Of a DNA stretch of 64,000 nucleotides, positions 38,528-48,144 are shown piece after piece. Under the pieces are notes generated by a model that saw only the letters and a list, made by a program, of their open reading frames with translations, was not told the origin of the DNA and did not search any database. The stretch is taken from contig NZ_FNTG01000004.1 in NCBI RefSeq assembly GCF_900104795.1, positions 171,117 through 235,116 on the forward strand, read 5' to 3'. Origin of the DNA: Burkholderia sp. WP9 (GTDB lineage Bacteria; Pseudomonadota; Gammaproteobacteria; Burkholderiales; Burkholderiaceae). Made by a program: the position numbers and the translations under genes. Position 1 is the first letter of the stretch; every line of letters begins with the position of its first letter.

Positions 38528-38917
38528 ATGTCGAAGTCTTTCCGATCCTTTCAGAACTCGACGTGGATCGACTCGGGGCATGTGCTTCTGCCAACCGTGT
38601 CGGCCCAGCAACGCGCGTGGGTAGAAACACTTGAATCAACAGCCGTGATCGTCGACCCCGCCGAGATTCCACCGCACGTCGTCACGATGAACACGACCGT
38701 CGAATGCACAACGGTCGACCGTGCTGACGCATATCAGTGGACGCTGGTCTATCCGGATGAAGCGGACTACCTGCGAGGGCGTCTGTCCGTGCTGTCGCTC
38801 GCGGGGATCGTGTTACTCGGTGCGCGGTGCGGTCAAACCGTGGTATGCCGGCCGCCGGGCGATGTACCGATCCACTATTTCGTCAGCGAAATCCTGTTGC
38901 ACCAAGCCGGCACATGA
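38528..38917 (+). CDS. Rnk/GreA-C-terminal-like protein
   Basis: 129 aa. The C-terminal 90 residues (AVIVDPAEIPPHVVTMNTTV, WTLVYPDEADYLRGRLSVLS, then a typical IHYFVSEILLHQ end) match the FKBP-like domain shared by Rnk and the GreA/GreB C-terminus, which bind the RNA polymerase secondary channel. The N-terminal 40 residues do not fit; another frame starting at 38486 reads TVKAHVEVFPILSELDVDRL, close to the LDVxRL of Rnk. A frameshift near 38570 may therefore separate the real start from the domain. Regulation of transcription elongation is the likely ancestral role. Confidence 0.7.
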   Translation: MSKSFRSFQNSTWIDSGHVLLPTVSAQQRAWVETLESTAVIVDPAEIPPHVVTMNTTVECTTVDRADAYQWTLVYPDEADYLRGRLSVLSLAGIVLLGARCGQTVVCRPPGDVPIHYFVSEILLHQAGT

Positions 38918-38930
38918 CGGGGGAGTACTA

Positions 38931-39787
38931 GAGCGTGTTAGGCACTTCCGGTCGGACCTGGTAACCTGGCGGGATGACAGAACGCAAGCCATACCCGACG
39001 GATGTTTCGGACGAGGAATGGAGCTTCGCCGCTCCGTACCTGACCTTGATGAACGAAGAAGCACCGCAGCGCCGATACGGACTGCGCGAAATGTTCAACG
39101 CGCTGCGCTGGATGGCGCGAGCTGGTGCATCGTGGCGTATGCTGCCGACCAACTTCCCGCCGTGGGAACTGGTCTACCAGCAAACGCAACGTTGGTTGAA
39201 CGCAGGTTGCTTCGAGGCGATGGTCAACGATTTGCGTTCGGTGCTGCGCGTGGCGCAACAACGTCAGGGTCAGCCCAGTGCGGTCATCCTGGATGGGTGC
39301 ACATTGCAGTCCACGTGCGAAAGCGGTCCGCGTGCGGGTTACGACGGTTATAAGCGCAAGCGAGGCAGCAAGGTCCATATGGCTGTCGACACGCTGGGCC
39401 TGCTGCTCGCTGTGCACATTACGCCGGCCAACGAGCAGGAGCGCGCGCAGGTGGCCGAGCTCGCGCGTCAGGTTCAGCACGTAACCGGTCAGACGGTGAA
39501 ACTTGCATTTGCTGACCAGGGCTATACGGGCGACACTGCCGCGCAGGCCGCACGCGAGCAAGGCATTGAACTGCAGGTCATCAAGCTGTCCGAGGCGAAG
39601 AAGGGCTTCGTGCTGCTGCCCCGCCGCTGGGTAGTCGAGCGCAGCTTCGGCTGGCTCAACCGTTTCAGGCGGCTGGCACGCGACTACGAACGCCTGCCTG
39701 AAACCCTGGCAGGCCTGCACTTCGTCGTCTTCGCCATGCTCATGCTCGTTCATGCCGGACCTATTATGCAAAGTGCCTAACACGCTC
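38931..39787 (+). mobile_element. IS5-family insertion sequence, complete
   Basis: AGCGTGTTAGGCACTT just inside the left end is repeated exactly in inverse at the right end (AAGTGCCTAACACGCT, ending 39786). The element is flanked by TA (38929-38930 and 39788-39789) within CTAG/CTAA contexts, the usual IS5-type target. It is about 857 bp and contains a single intact transposase frame. It inserted 13 bp after the Rnk-like gene. Confidence 0.88.
38974..39780 (+). CDS. IS5 family transposase
   Basis: 268 aa in one frame. The N-terminal part is YPTDVSDEEWSFAAPYL, with WMARAGASWRMLPTNFPPWE. DDE residues are in SAVILDGCTLQSTCE, VKLAFADQGYTGD and RRWVVERSFGWLNRFRR. The TAA stop lies inside the right terminal repeat. 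Unlike the IS427-group element at 19584, this one needs no frameshift. Probably active. Confidence 0.92.
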   Translation: MTERKPYPTDVSDEEWSFAAPYLTLMNEEAPQRRYGLREMFNALRWMARAGASWRMLPTNFPPWELVYQQTQRWLNAGCFEAMVNDLRSVLRVAQQRQGQPSAVILDGCTLQSTCESGPRAGYDGYKRKRGSKVHMAVDTLGLLLAVHITPANEQERAQVAELARQVQHVTGQTVKLAFADQGYTGDTAAQAAREQGIELQVIKLSEAKKGFVLLPRRWVVERSFGWLNRFRRLARDYERLPETLAGLHFVVFAMLMLVHAGPIMQSA

Positions 39788-39835
39788 TAAGCCAGATTCA
39801 GATGCCGCACCTCCAGACTGAGGGAGTACCCCTAT

Positions 39836-40060
39836 GTGTGGTGCGACAGCGATATTTTTCCGACGAAGAGCCCCCATGAATTTGCCACCCTGATGCTGGT
39901 CAAGGCCGCGCCGGACCAGATCGACATCACCCGCGCAGAACTCAATAGCCTGCTGGAGCGCCAGCTGGTAGCCCTCGAACAGCTCGCGTCCGGATACCAG
40001 CGCCCCCGGCTCACCCGCGATGGCGATGCCGTGCTGCAGGCCGTCGCGCGACGACGCTGA
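39836..40060 (+). CDS. Small hypothetical protein
   Basis: 74 aa from GTG 39836. The body (FATLMLVKAAPDQIDITRAE, then SLLERQLVALEQLASGYQRP) looks like a genuine helical protein with normal codon use. The frame is open further upstream toward the IS5 right end, so the original start may have been lost or may lie near 39800. Not recognised. Confidence 0.4.
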   Translation: MWCDSDIFPTKSPHEFATLMLVKAAPDQIDITRAELNSLLERQLVALEQLASGYQRPRLTRDGDAVLQAVARRR

Positions 40061-40365
40061 ACCGCGCTCCCCTTTTATTGCCCGCTACACCCCGCTGGTG
40101 ATGCGGTTGCCCCGTGCGATCCGCATCGCCGGTCCGTTCACGCGATCACACTCATTATTTCGCGGATCAAATTACTGTATTCGGACTTTCCCGATGCGCG
40201 GGCGAGGAAGAACCTTTAACATCAGTGGATCGCGATCCACGTAGCGCCAGACGACGATCCTGTGCTTGCTAAATGATCGGAAACAATTGTGCCTCGCTCA
40301 GAGAGGGTTCTAGCGAATTTCGATTCGCATCCAACGACTGATTGCATTGTCGTGTATTTGCACCA
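40061..40365. other. Upstream region of the potassium channel gene
   Basis: About 300 bp without a gene, AT-richer toward the channel start. It probably carries the channel promoter; no reliable -35/-10 pair was chosen. Confidence 0.3.
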
Positions 40366-41283
40366 ATGATTGACCAATTTATGCGAAATAAATCGCTCAA
40401 TGGACGCCACCGGTTGTTCGATCCAAAAAGACGGCATGTCCATACGATTGCACATCTGGACTTTGTCACAAGCGGACTCGAACAGCCGTTTTGGCAAGAT
40501 CTATATCATCATCTACTCACCATTCGCTGGCCGGCCTTTATTTCGTTGGTCGCATCAGCATTTCTTGCGATCAACGCGCTTTTTGCGGCGGCATACCTTT
40601 TCGGCCAACATTCAATCGTCGATGAGTCGCCTAAGGGTTTTCTCGGCGCGTTCTTTTTCAGCGTGGAAACTCTTGCGACGGTGGGCTATGGAGCAATGCA
40701 CCCCAATACTGTCTACGGTCATGTGATTGTGACAATAGAGGTCTTTGTTGGAATGACTGGCACTGCGTTGATCACCGGTTTGGTATTTGCGCGGTTTTCG
40801 CGACCCCACGCAAAACTGCTGTTCGCGAGGACGGCTGTGGTTCGTCCTATTGACGGAGTTCAAACCCTAATGATTCGGGTGGCCAATGCGCGACTTAATG
40901 TGATAAGCGAGGCCTCTGCACAGCTACGTCTCATGCGCATCGAAAGTGGGCCGGAAGGCGAGCAGGTCCGCGAATTTCACGATCTTGCATTAATGCGCAG
41001 TCACCATCCGGTTTTCGTTTTGGGATGGAATCTCATGCACCGGATAGATGCATCCAGTCCGCTCTTCAATCAATCGGCTGAGTCCATGGCTTCTTCCGAC
41101 TCACTTCTTATCTTATCTATCGACGGGGTCGACGAAAATACGGAGCAATTCATGCGCAGTCGCCATGTCTATTCAGCAGGCGATATACGATGGCAACACC
41201 GATACCCGCAATTGATCCAGGTTGACGAGGGTGGCGTGCATCGGATTGACTACGATAAATTTCACGACGTGGAGCCCGTCTGA
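40366..41283 (+). CDS. Inward-rectifier-type potassium channel (KirBac family)
   Basis: 305 aa from ATG 40366 (a TTG at 40342 is also possible). It has an amphipathic slide helix (DLYHHLLTIRWPAFISLVAS), TM1 at about 50-72, a pore helix and selectivity filter SVETLATVGYGAMHP, TM2 (HVIVTIEVFVGMTGTALITG), and then an Ig-like cytoplasmic domain starting ARFSRPHAKLLFARTAVVRP, typical of KirBac1.1 and eukaryotic Kir channels. It conducts K+ inward across the inner membrane, gated by the cytoplasmic domain. It stands alone between insertion-sequence remnants, and the 3' end overlaps an IS630 remnant on the other strand. No lesion. Confidence 0.93.
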   Translation: MIDQFMRNKSLNGRHRLFDPKRRHVHTIAHLDFVTSGLEQPFWQDLYHHLLTIRWPAFISLVASAFLAINALFAAAYLFGQHSIVDESPKGFLGAFFFSVETLATVGYGAMHPNTVYGHVIVTIEVFVGMTGTALITGLVFARFSRPHAKLLFARTAVVRPIDGVQTLMIRVANARLNVISEASAQLRLMRIESGPEGEQVREFHDLALMRSHHPVFVLGWNLMHRIDASSPLFNQSAESMASSDSLLILSIDGVDENTEQFMRSRHVYSAGDIRWQHRYPQLIQVDEGGVHRIDYDKFHDVEPV

Positions 41284-41284
41284 A

Positions 41285-41856
41285 ACGCTCTCTACTTTGA
41301 GGATGTTTTGCATGTAGGAGCTAGGTGTTCGCCGGAAACGGATTTGATCAGTTGATCCGTAGGCACCGAGCAGCGCGTCGATCTCGGAGTCGATGGTGTC
41401 GCGCGTCCAGGTGACGAAGCGTCTGCCGTGATATTTGGCCTGCGTCCACAGGATCTCGATCATATCCAGCTCGGGACTGTAGGGCGACTGATAGAACTGC
41501 ATCATGCGATGTTCGATAAGCCAGCGCTCTGGCGTTTCGTGATCGATGTCGCGGTGGATCGGCGCGTTGTCGAGCACGACGACCGTCGGGCGCTGATCGT
41601 GAGCCACGCGATCCAGGAATTGAACGACCGCAGGACACTTGACCGATTGCTTGATGGCTTCATGGATCAGCGTTATGGCGCCGAAATCGAGCACGCCCAT
41701 GACTGAACGCCGGCAAGGCGGGTTGGGCGCGACGCAATGCGGCTTGCCGTGCGGTGACCAGCCACGTGAAACCGGGGGCGAAGCCGAGAAGCTGGCATCG
41801 TCGAAATAGATCAGGCGGCACTGTCTGTCGCGGGCAGCCTTCTGCAGTTCGAACAT
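41285..41856 (-). pseudogene. IS630-family transposase remnant
   Basis: The DDE domain of an IS630 transposase lacks its N-terminal DNA-binding part: first Asp in RLIYFDDASFSASPP, second in VVVLDNAPIHRDID, Glu in SPELDMIEILWTQAKYHG. After ..YGSTDQIRFRRTPS the frame runs on antisense to the channel gene, so the native end is near 41285. The 5' side is cut at 41856, directly against an IS6 remnant. Confidence 0.85.
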
Positions 41857-41859
41857 GCG

Positions 41860-42345
41860 TTATTTTAGGATAGCTAACTCAATCGGTAAGGTGCTCCAAC
41901 ATCGGAGCGCCCGCTTCTGCTGTGCGCCGGTGTGGTAGCGGCAATGCGTAAAGAGATTAGCCACCTGATCGTGGACAGAAGCGAAACGTTGCAGATGACT
42001 CGCTGATTTGGAAGGGCGCATAACGTTCTCGCGCAGCCGGGTCGGTTGGTGCGAATTTTTCGCCTGGTTGTTCAGCCCCTTATGCTGACGGTGTTCTTCA
42101 TTCAGACCGGGATCCCGGTTCGCCGCTGCAAAGCTTTTGAGCTTGTCGGTGATCTGCACACGCGGCGCTCGGCCGTGCTTCCTGAGCAGCTTGCGCATCG
42201 GGCGTCCGGCCGCGTGCCGGGCGCGCCGGCTTTGTACCAGCACGGCGAGCACTGCGCCATACTCGTCTACCGCGCGCCACAGCCAGTGTTTCTTCCCGTC
42301 AGTCGTGACGAGCACCTCGTCTACGACAGGACTTCCTGCTTGACG
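41860..42345 (-). pseudogene. IS6-family transposase remnant
   Basis: C-terminal two thirds of an IS6/IS240-type transposase: first Asp in VVDEVLVTTDGKKHW, second in VQITDKLKSFAAANR, Glu position altered to Gln in LNNQAKNSHQPTRLRE (normally NRAENSHQ). The N-terminus is missing just before 42345, beside the end of the CoA-transferase gene. Unlike the IS6 at 35091, this copy is a different sequence and is not restorable. Confidence 0.8.
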
Positions 42346-42363
42346 CCGTCCAAGCTGCCGCGA

Positions 42364-43875
42364 TCAGGGTTTCATACGTCCCGTTTCGACGAACCGTTCA
42401 TGCCACGACAAGGCTTCGCCAAGCAGGTGCGGAGTATGTTTGCCGGGACTGTCGCGGAGGGCGCGCTCGAAATAGTCCTTAAGCAGAGGACGGTGATCCG
42501 GGTGCGCGCAATTCTTGATAACAACACGCGCTCGTTGCGTGGGCGACAAGCCGCGTAAGTCTGCCAGTCCCTGCTCCGTCACGACCACTGATACATCATG
42601 CTCTGTGTGGTCAACATGGCTGACCATCGGCACGATACAGGAGATCGCCCCATTTTTGGCTGTACTCGGTGTGACGAAGCAGGAGAGAAAACCGTTGCGG
42701 GCGAAATCCCCCGAACCGCCGATGCCATTGATGATCGAACTGCCAGCCACGTGGGTTGAGTTTACGTTTCCATAGATATCCGCTTCGACCATGCCGTTGA
42801 TTGCAATACATCCTAACCGGCGTACCAGTTCCGCGTGGTTAGAAATCTCCTGGGGACGCAGCACTATACGGCTACGGTAGTGCTCGATATTTCGCCCGAA
42901 TTCCTCGACACCTTCCGGGCTCAGCGACAACGCGGTCGCCGACGCGGTTCGGATGGTATCGGTCCTGATCAGATCCAGCATTCCATCCTGAATCACTTCC
43001 GTAAAGGCGGTCAGCTTTTCAAATCCGCCGTCACGCAGTCCGCTTAACACGGCATTCGCGATATTCCCTACGCCGGACTGCAACGGCAACAGATGCTGCC
43101 CGAGCCGTCCCATTGCGATTTCGTGACGGAAAAACTCTACCAGATGATTGGCAATCCGGATGCTGCTCTCATCTGGCGGGGCAAATCGACCAAGACGATC
43201 CGGACCGTGAGTCTCTACAACGGCGATTACCTTCGATGGATCGACGCACAGGTACGGCTCCCCGATGCGGTCACCCGGCCGGATCAACGGAATTGGTCTG
43301 CGATCTGGCGGTAGCGCTGTACCGTAATAGATGTCGTGCATGCCATCCAGCCCGGCAGGTTGGGCCGAATTCACCTCGATGATCACTTTGTCGGCCAGGT
43401 CGAGCCATGTTTTGTTGTTGCCGACAGATGTCGATGGAATTAGGCGACCGTCTGGCAATATCCCGGAAACCTCAATTACCGCCACATCCAGCTTACCCAG
43501 GAACCCGAACCAGGTGTACTGCGCGACCTGACCCAGATGGATGTCCATGTACTCAATCTCGCCTCGATTGATCCGTGCGCGCAAGTCCGGGTCGGACTGA
43601 TAGGGCAATCGAAAGTCGATGCCTCCCACTTTGGCGAGTGCGCCGTCCAGTTCTGGGGCGGTGGAGGCGCCCGTCAGTAGCCTCAACGCAAATTTTTCTC
43701 CACGGGCATGAGCATCTTCGATTTGTGCGGCCAACGCCAAGGGCACCGCTTTGGGGTATCCCGACCCGGTGAAGCCACTCATTCCGACGGTCATACCCGG
43801 GAGAATTTGCGCCGCGGCCTGATCGGCTGGCATCACTTTGGATGCGAGATGTGAACTAAGGATACGATTTTCCAT
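42364..43875 (-). CDS. Succinyl-CoA:acetate CoA-transferase / acetyl-CoA hydrolase family
   Basis: 503 aa from ATG 43875. Class I CoA-transferase of the Cat1/AarC type, moving CoA between succinyl-CoA and acetate, or hydrolysing acetyl-CoA. Features: the oxyanion-type loop GMSGFTGSGYPKAVP near residue 33, the catalytic Glu in LTAFTEVIQDGMLD (about 290), and GGSGDFARNGFLSCF near the C-terminus. The length fits AarC-like enzymes. The neighbour upstream on the same strand is malate:quinone oxidoreductase, 305 bp away. The pair can replace succinyl-CoA synthetase and malate dehydrogenase as in acetic acid bacteria. Exact substrate is not decided by sequence alone. Confidence 0.9.
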   Translation of the reverse strand: MENRILSSHLASKVMPADQAAAQILPGMTVGMSGFTGSGYPKAVPLALAAQIEDAHARGEKFALRLLTGASTAPELDGALAKVGGIDFRLPYQSDPDLRARINRGEIEYMDIHLGQVAQYTWFGFLGKLDVAVIEVSGILPDGRLIPSTSVGNNKTWLDLADKVIIEVNSAQPAGLDGMHDIYYGTALPPDRRPIPLIRPGDRIGEPYLCVDPSKVIAVVETHGPDRLGRFAPPDESSIRIANHLVEFFRHEIAMGRLGQHLLPLQSGVGNIANAVLSGLRDGGFEKLTAFTEVIQDGMLDLIRTDTIRTASATALSLSPEGVEEFGRNIEHYRSRIVLRPQEISNHAELVRRLGCIAINGMVEADIYGNVNSTHVAGSSIINGIGGSGDFARNGFLSCFVTPSTAKNGAISCIVPMVSHVDHTEHDVSVVVTEQGLADLRGLSPTQRARVVIKNCAHPDHRPLLKDYFERALRDSPGKHTPHLLGEALSWHERFVETGRMKP

Positions 43876-44180
43876 TACGATTTCCCAGTCGATAAAAATT
43901 CCAACTTCGTCCCACTCACGTAAGATCGGCCGGCAAAGGCGGATCCTGAAAACACAACACCGGCTACCTTGAACATAACGGCCCGAACCAAATGCAGGGG
44001 CAACCGTATCTTTCTGACCGCATCGCGAATTTGTCGAGTCTGCCTGCGCGGGGTTACGCAGTTGCCGCACGTGAAAGCAAGGCTGGGTCAGCAGGTCAAC
44101 GTACCACCAATGCTGCTTTCAGCCAGCTGTGTTCACTTCGATGACCTACCCCTACCTGACCGATATCCAGCCGGCGTCGC

Positions 44181-45827
44181 CTAAAGCGCCATCTCGACTT
44201 CGGCCTTGGTCGGCTTGGAGGAAGCCGTATCGAAGTTCTGCACGGCGGGCGCGGTCAGATCAATCGCTGGCGGTGGCGTCAATTGCAGAACTTCGCTTGT
44301 CGCGACCCATGATTCGTAAACCTTGGCGGGACTCGCCCCGAGCCGTGTGCCGTAGCCCGGGACGATCCTCCGAATCCTTGCCTGCCACACTGGCGTGCGA
44401 AGTTTGTCCTTGAAGGCCTTCTCCAGCAGGGCGAGCATGATGGGTGCGGCAGTCGAGGCGCCAGGCGATGCGCCCAGCAGGCCCGTGATACTTCCATCCT
44501 GCGCACTGACGATTTCCGTGCCAAGCTTGAGCACGCCGCCCTTCGCCTTGTCACGCTTGATGATCTGGACGCGCTGACCCGCTTGCCACAGGCGCCAGTC
44601 CTCCTTCCGGGCGAGCGGGAGATACTCCTTCAACGCATTGAGGCGATCGGTATCCGAGAGCATCAACTGACCAGCCAGGTATTTGACCAGCGAATACTCG
44701 GCGAGTCCCACGCGCACCATCGGCATGACGTTGTTCGCGTTGGTGCTGGCGATCAGGTCCAGGTAGGAGCCGTTCTTCAGGAATTTTGTCGAGAACGTGG
44801 CGAATGGGCCGAACAGGAGCGCCTTCTTGCCGTTGAGAATACGGGTGTCCAGATGGGGCACCGACATGGGCGGCGAACCAACGGACGCCTTCCCGTAAGC
44901 CTTGGCGAAATGACGGCTCGTGACGTCGGGATTGTCGGCCACGAGGAATGAACCGCCCACGGGGAAAGCACCGTACTCTCTGGCTTCGGGGATGCCCGAT
45001 GCCTGCAGCAACGACAGCGAGCCGCCACCGGCTCCGATGAACACAAACTTGGCGTCGACTTGCCGCGTCTGTGTATCGGATTGGGTATCGGCCAACGACA
45101 CGCGCCACGTGCCGTCCACATTGCGCGTGATATTCCGAACCTTGGTGGAGAGGAGGAGGCTGAACCTGGCCTGACGCTGCAAGTAGCCGACAAATTGGCG
45201 CGTGATTTCGCCGAAATTCACGTCAGTACCCATGGGGGACCAGGTCGCGGCAACCTTCTGCCGGGGATCGCGGCCCTCCATCATGAGGGGGACCCGTTGC
45301 GCGATCTCGTCACGGTGCTCCGAATACTTCATGCATCGAAACAGCGCATTCGCTTGCAGTGCCTCATGACGCTTCTTCAAGAAGCGGATGTTCTCGTCCC
45401 CCCAGACGAAACTCATGTGTGGCGTCGAATTGATAAACGTCCGTGGCTGTTTCAATACACCCCGCTTCACCTGCCACGCCCAGAACTGGCGCGACAACTG
45501 GAAATCCTCGTTGATCCGGACCGCCTTTGCGATATCGATTGCGCCATCGGGGATTTCGGGGGTGTAGTTGAGTTCAGCCAAGGCGGAATGTCCGGTACCC
45601 GCGTTGTTCCAGCCGTTGGAGCTTTCCTCGGCGACACTGCCAAGTCGTTCGACCATCATCATCGACCACTCGGGCTCGAGCTCGTGTAGCAGGATACCCA
45701 GTGTCGAACTCATAATGCCCCCGCCCACCAGGAGAACGTCGACCTTCTCGACCTCAGCGACAAATCCGGGACGAGCGGTGCCAGAAATGGTCTGCTCCGA
45801 TAACGTTTTTCGTGTCGTTTTGCTCAA
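44181..45827 (-). CDS. mqo: Malate:quinone oxidoreductase
   Basis: 548 aa. Membrane-associated FAD enzyme that oxidises malate to oxaloacetate and reduces quinone. The N-terminal FAD motif is [19 protein letters not shown] (about 29-47). Family signatures are [60 protein letters not shown] and [19 protein letters not shown]. The start is a TTG at 45827 with no strong ribosome site. Intact and full length. It probably forms a functional pair with the CoA-transferase downstream. Confidence 0.95.
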   Translation of the reverse strand: MSKTTRKTLSEQTISGTARPGFVAEVEKVDVLLVGGGIMSSTLGILLHELEPEWSMMMVERLGSVAEESSNGWNNAGTGHSALAELNYTPEIPDGAIDIAKAVRINEDFQLSRQFWAWQVKRGVLKQPRTFINSTPHMSFVWGDENIRFLKKRHEALQANALFRCMKYSEHRDEIAQRVPLMMEGRDPRQKVAATWSPMGTDVNFGEITRQFVGYLQRQARFSLLLSTKVRNITRNVDGTWRVSLADTQSDTQTRQVDAKFVFIGAGGGSLSLLQASGIPEAREYGAFPVGGSFLVADNPDVTSRHFAKAYGKASVGSPPMSVPHLDTRILNGKKALLFGPFATFSTKFLKNGSYLDLIASTNANNVMPMVRVGLAEYSLVKYLAGQLMLSDTDRLNALKEYLPLARKEDWRLWQAGQRVQIIKRDKAKGGVLKLGTEIVSAQDGSITGLLGASPGASTAAPIMLALLEKAFKDKLRTPVWQARIRRIVPGYGTRLGASPAKVYESWVATSEVLQLTPPPAIDLTAPAVQNFDTASSKPTKAEVEMAL

Positions 45828-46545
45828 AGTGCCAACCCGCCTTAGCTGATACGCAAAATGTTTGCCATAAGTTCACACGGACTGGTCTTGCCCGAACGCC
45901 TTCATATCCATCGATTTCATTCCGCTCGCCATCGGGGGGCGACGAAAACGATTCGAAGCTCGAATCCGGTGACGAAAAGGAGGCTCTGCAACTTGCTTGC
46001 CGTTCGGCGGCCTGTCCCGATGAGCTGCCATGTTACGTCCTCGGCACCGCTACATTTAGTCGCGGAGCGGTAATGGTCTGTTACTCGTGGAGTGCGGATT
46101 TGTCCGTAGTCTGGCTCCGGGGCCTCGCAGGCCCATGCCGTCGGCGTTTCGGCCAGGCTCGCGCTTCATGGCTTGTCCACCGCGTTCGAAGGTCCGGGCA
46201 CTCAATGCAGGGCCAAGCGAACGCGTTCCGACGTAATCTGTTCAGGTGGCTCGCTCAGGTGCCAGGTAAATTGCTCGCGGGGATTCGTCGCGCGGCCGGA
46301 AAAGTCAACGTCCCGTCAGGAAACAGTCCATTACGACAGCGGGGCTTCAATCGCCCGCACATTCACGGAACAATCCACACGCTACGTGCCGTAGAGTCCC
46401 AATCGCTTCGGCTCACGCAGCGCTGCCGCAGCTGGATTGATCCCGTTTGGCATGTTCCGTGGCACAGCGGGCTGCCGCAATTGCGACGGCCTTTTCTGGG
46501 GTACCTTGCCCGCCGCCACACGATTTGGGCAAAACAGATCTGCAC
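45828..46545. other. Gene-free stretch
   Basis: About 700 bp between mqo and the DUF3579 gene, which diverge, so both promoters should lie here. No coding sequence or strong repeat was recognised. Confidence 0.4.
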
Positions 46546-46851
46546 ATGACCGACGCACGTCCAATTGAATACGTCATTCAGGGTATTACGAACAGTGGAA
46601 AGACTTTTCGGCCAAGCGACTGGTCGGAACGTCTTGCCGGAGCGATGTCGTGTTTTGGGCCCGCGGCCGACGGTATCAGGAAGGAAGACCGTCACCTCGG
46701 GTACTCGCCCTACGTTCGCCCGATGATCATCGGGAACGTGAAGTGTGTCGTGCTTGACTCCCGGCTGCGTGACCTCGAGCCATACGCTTTCGACTTCGTC
46801 CTGAACTTCGCCAGGGACAATGATCTGCTGTTGACCTCCGCCCCCGCCTGA
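46546..46851 (+). CDS. DUF3579 domain protein
   Basis: 101 aa from ATG 46546. It carries the DUF3579 pattern: YVIQGITNSGKTFRPSDWSE, LGYSPYVRPMIIGNVKCVVL, then DSRLRDLEPYAFDFVLNFAR and NDL. This is a small cytoplasmic family of beta-proteobacteria with unknown function. The length is normal. No clear ribosome site. An IS256 remnant begins about 60 bp downstream. Confidence 0.85.
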   Translation: MTDARPIEYVIQGITNSGKTFRPSDWSERLAGAMSCFGPAADGIRKEDRHLGYSPYVRPMIIGNVKCVVLDSRLRDLEPYAFDFVLNFARDNDLLLTSAPA

Positions 46852-46910
46852 AGAGGCTGTAGCAAAACATTTCGACTGGGTTAGCGCCTGAAGCTCGGGG
46901 GTGGATATGA

Positions 46911-47239
46911 TTGCTGGCGCAAGCCGGGTGGGGCCGGAAGTTCCCCACCGTGGCTGCCATGTGGCAACGCCAACGGGAACAGGTGATTTCCTTCTTTGCG
47001 TATCCGCCCGAGGTACGCAGGATCATCTATACGACGCCATCGAGAGCATGCACATGCAGTTGCGCAAGATCGTCAAGAACCGGGGTCACTTTCCCAGCGA
47101 CGAAGCCGCCAGCAAACTGCTGTATCTGGCCTTGCGCAACATCGAAAAGGATTGGAAGATGCCGCCTATCACCTGGCGGTAAGCCGCCAACCAGTTCGCC
47201 ATTCTGTTCGGCGAGCGGTTCACCCGCGCCATGAGCTGA
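46911..47239 (+). pseudogene. IS256-family transposase C-terminal remnant
   Basis: GRKFPTVAAMWQRQREQVIS and SFFAYPPEVRRIIYTT are followed by a one-base shift near 47030 into DAIESMHMQLRKIVKNRGHF and LYLALRNIEKDW. An in-frame TAA (in place of CAA, WR-stop-AANQFAILFGERF) falls before the natural end at 47239. The catalytic Glu region (AIESMHMQLR) remains but the rest is lost. A T-run follows the final stop. Confidence 0.85.
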
Positions 47240-47907
47240 GTTTTTTTATAACGACCTCAGCACACAGAAATCCTGACACGTCCCGATGTATTTCTGGGTC
47301 GGTGTTCTGAGCTATCTCGCGTGAAACGAAGGTGGATGTCGCGCGTTGCACAAGGGGATTTTCGTTCCTCTTGCAACGCGCGACAGAGGCGCCGGAACAC
47401 GTCTTTTTTACGCTGCCAGGGTTGGTCGGAATCGATCGCTTCGCGGTAACGCCTGTCATAGTTGCAACTGAATCCCTTTCGCCTTGTTTGATATTCCCGG
47501 CAGATCCTCCTTCAACGCCTTCACTTCAGCGATGACCGGTTGCATGCAACTCGCAACCGGCCCGAATAGATTGCTGAAAGGTACTCGCTCCGGACCGCCG
47601 CGGAGGCCTGTCATTCGCACCTTCGTGCCTTGACGTGACTACGCTTGGCGAACGGCCGCTTACGAGAAAAGCGTGAGGCCGGACCCGACTCGCAAGCGAT
47701 ACTGGGTGGGGCGTGATGACAGGCTGTTTAACGCCGGCAACCGACATTCAGTCTGCACACCCGAATCGCGTTTCCCTGTGAATCTCGTTTGCCCGGCCTG
47801 ACGGCCATCCGAGCCATTCGACCACATATCGGAATCGCTGCTTCGCAACGCCGTCTTACGTGGACTCCGGCTCGCCTCGCGCCAATGTGACGATGAATGG
47901 CTCCCGC
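47240..47907. other. Gene-poor stretch between IS remnant and pirin-like remnant
   Basis: Contains the long hairpin at 47338-47384 and otherwise no recognised gene. Parts of 47590-47900 may be decayed coding sequence of the pirin-like gene, but no frame could be followed. Confidence 0.35.
47338..47384. repeat. Perfect 13-bp inverted repeat (large hairpin)
   Basis: GTCGCGCGTTGCA at 47338-47350 and TGCAACGCGCGAC at 47372-47384 pair perfectly across a 21-base loop whose flanks (CAAGGGGA / TTCCTCTTG) can pair further with a bulge. No T-run follows. It may be a transcript-stabilising stem, a terminator without T-run, or a mobile-element end. Confidence 0.6.
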
Positions 47908-48023
47908 TGTCCGAAGGCGACGGCGCCCGGGTACGGAAAGAAGAAGTCCTGTCGTTTGTCGACGGCCAGGATGCGGAGGTGCTAGTGTTTGACCTGCGTG
48001 CCGTCGAAGTATCAGCGAACTGA
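47908..48023 (+). pseudogene. C-terminal fragment of a pirin/YhaK-type quercetinase-like protein
   Basis: EGDGARVRKEEVLSFVDGQD, then [16 protein letters not shown] and a stop, resembles the end of the second cupin domain of pirin-family proteins. Upstream sequence no longer follows the family. The gene is often found next to wrbA in Burkholderia, which supports the call. Fragment only. Confidence 0.5.
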
Positions 48024-48144
48024 CCGACGTAAACGGCGGCTTCGCCTGTGTCCGGCACAAGGTGTCCGGGGCTCTCACGCGGAGTTGCGGCGATATGTAA
48101 CAGCCGTTCGAATCCGTCGGACGGCTCTCATTCCAGGAGCAATC

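Noticed and set aside
47338..47384. Integron attC site
   Set aside because: The hairpin lacks the RYYYAAC/GTTRRRY core pairs at its ends, and no integron integrase or cassette array is present.
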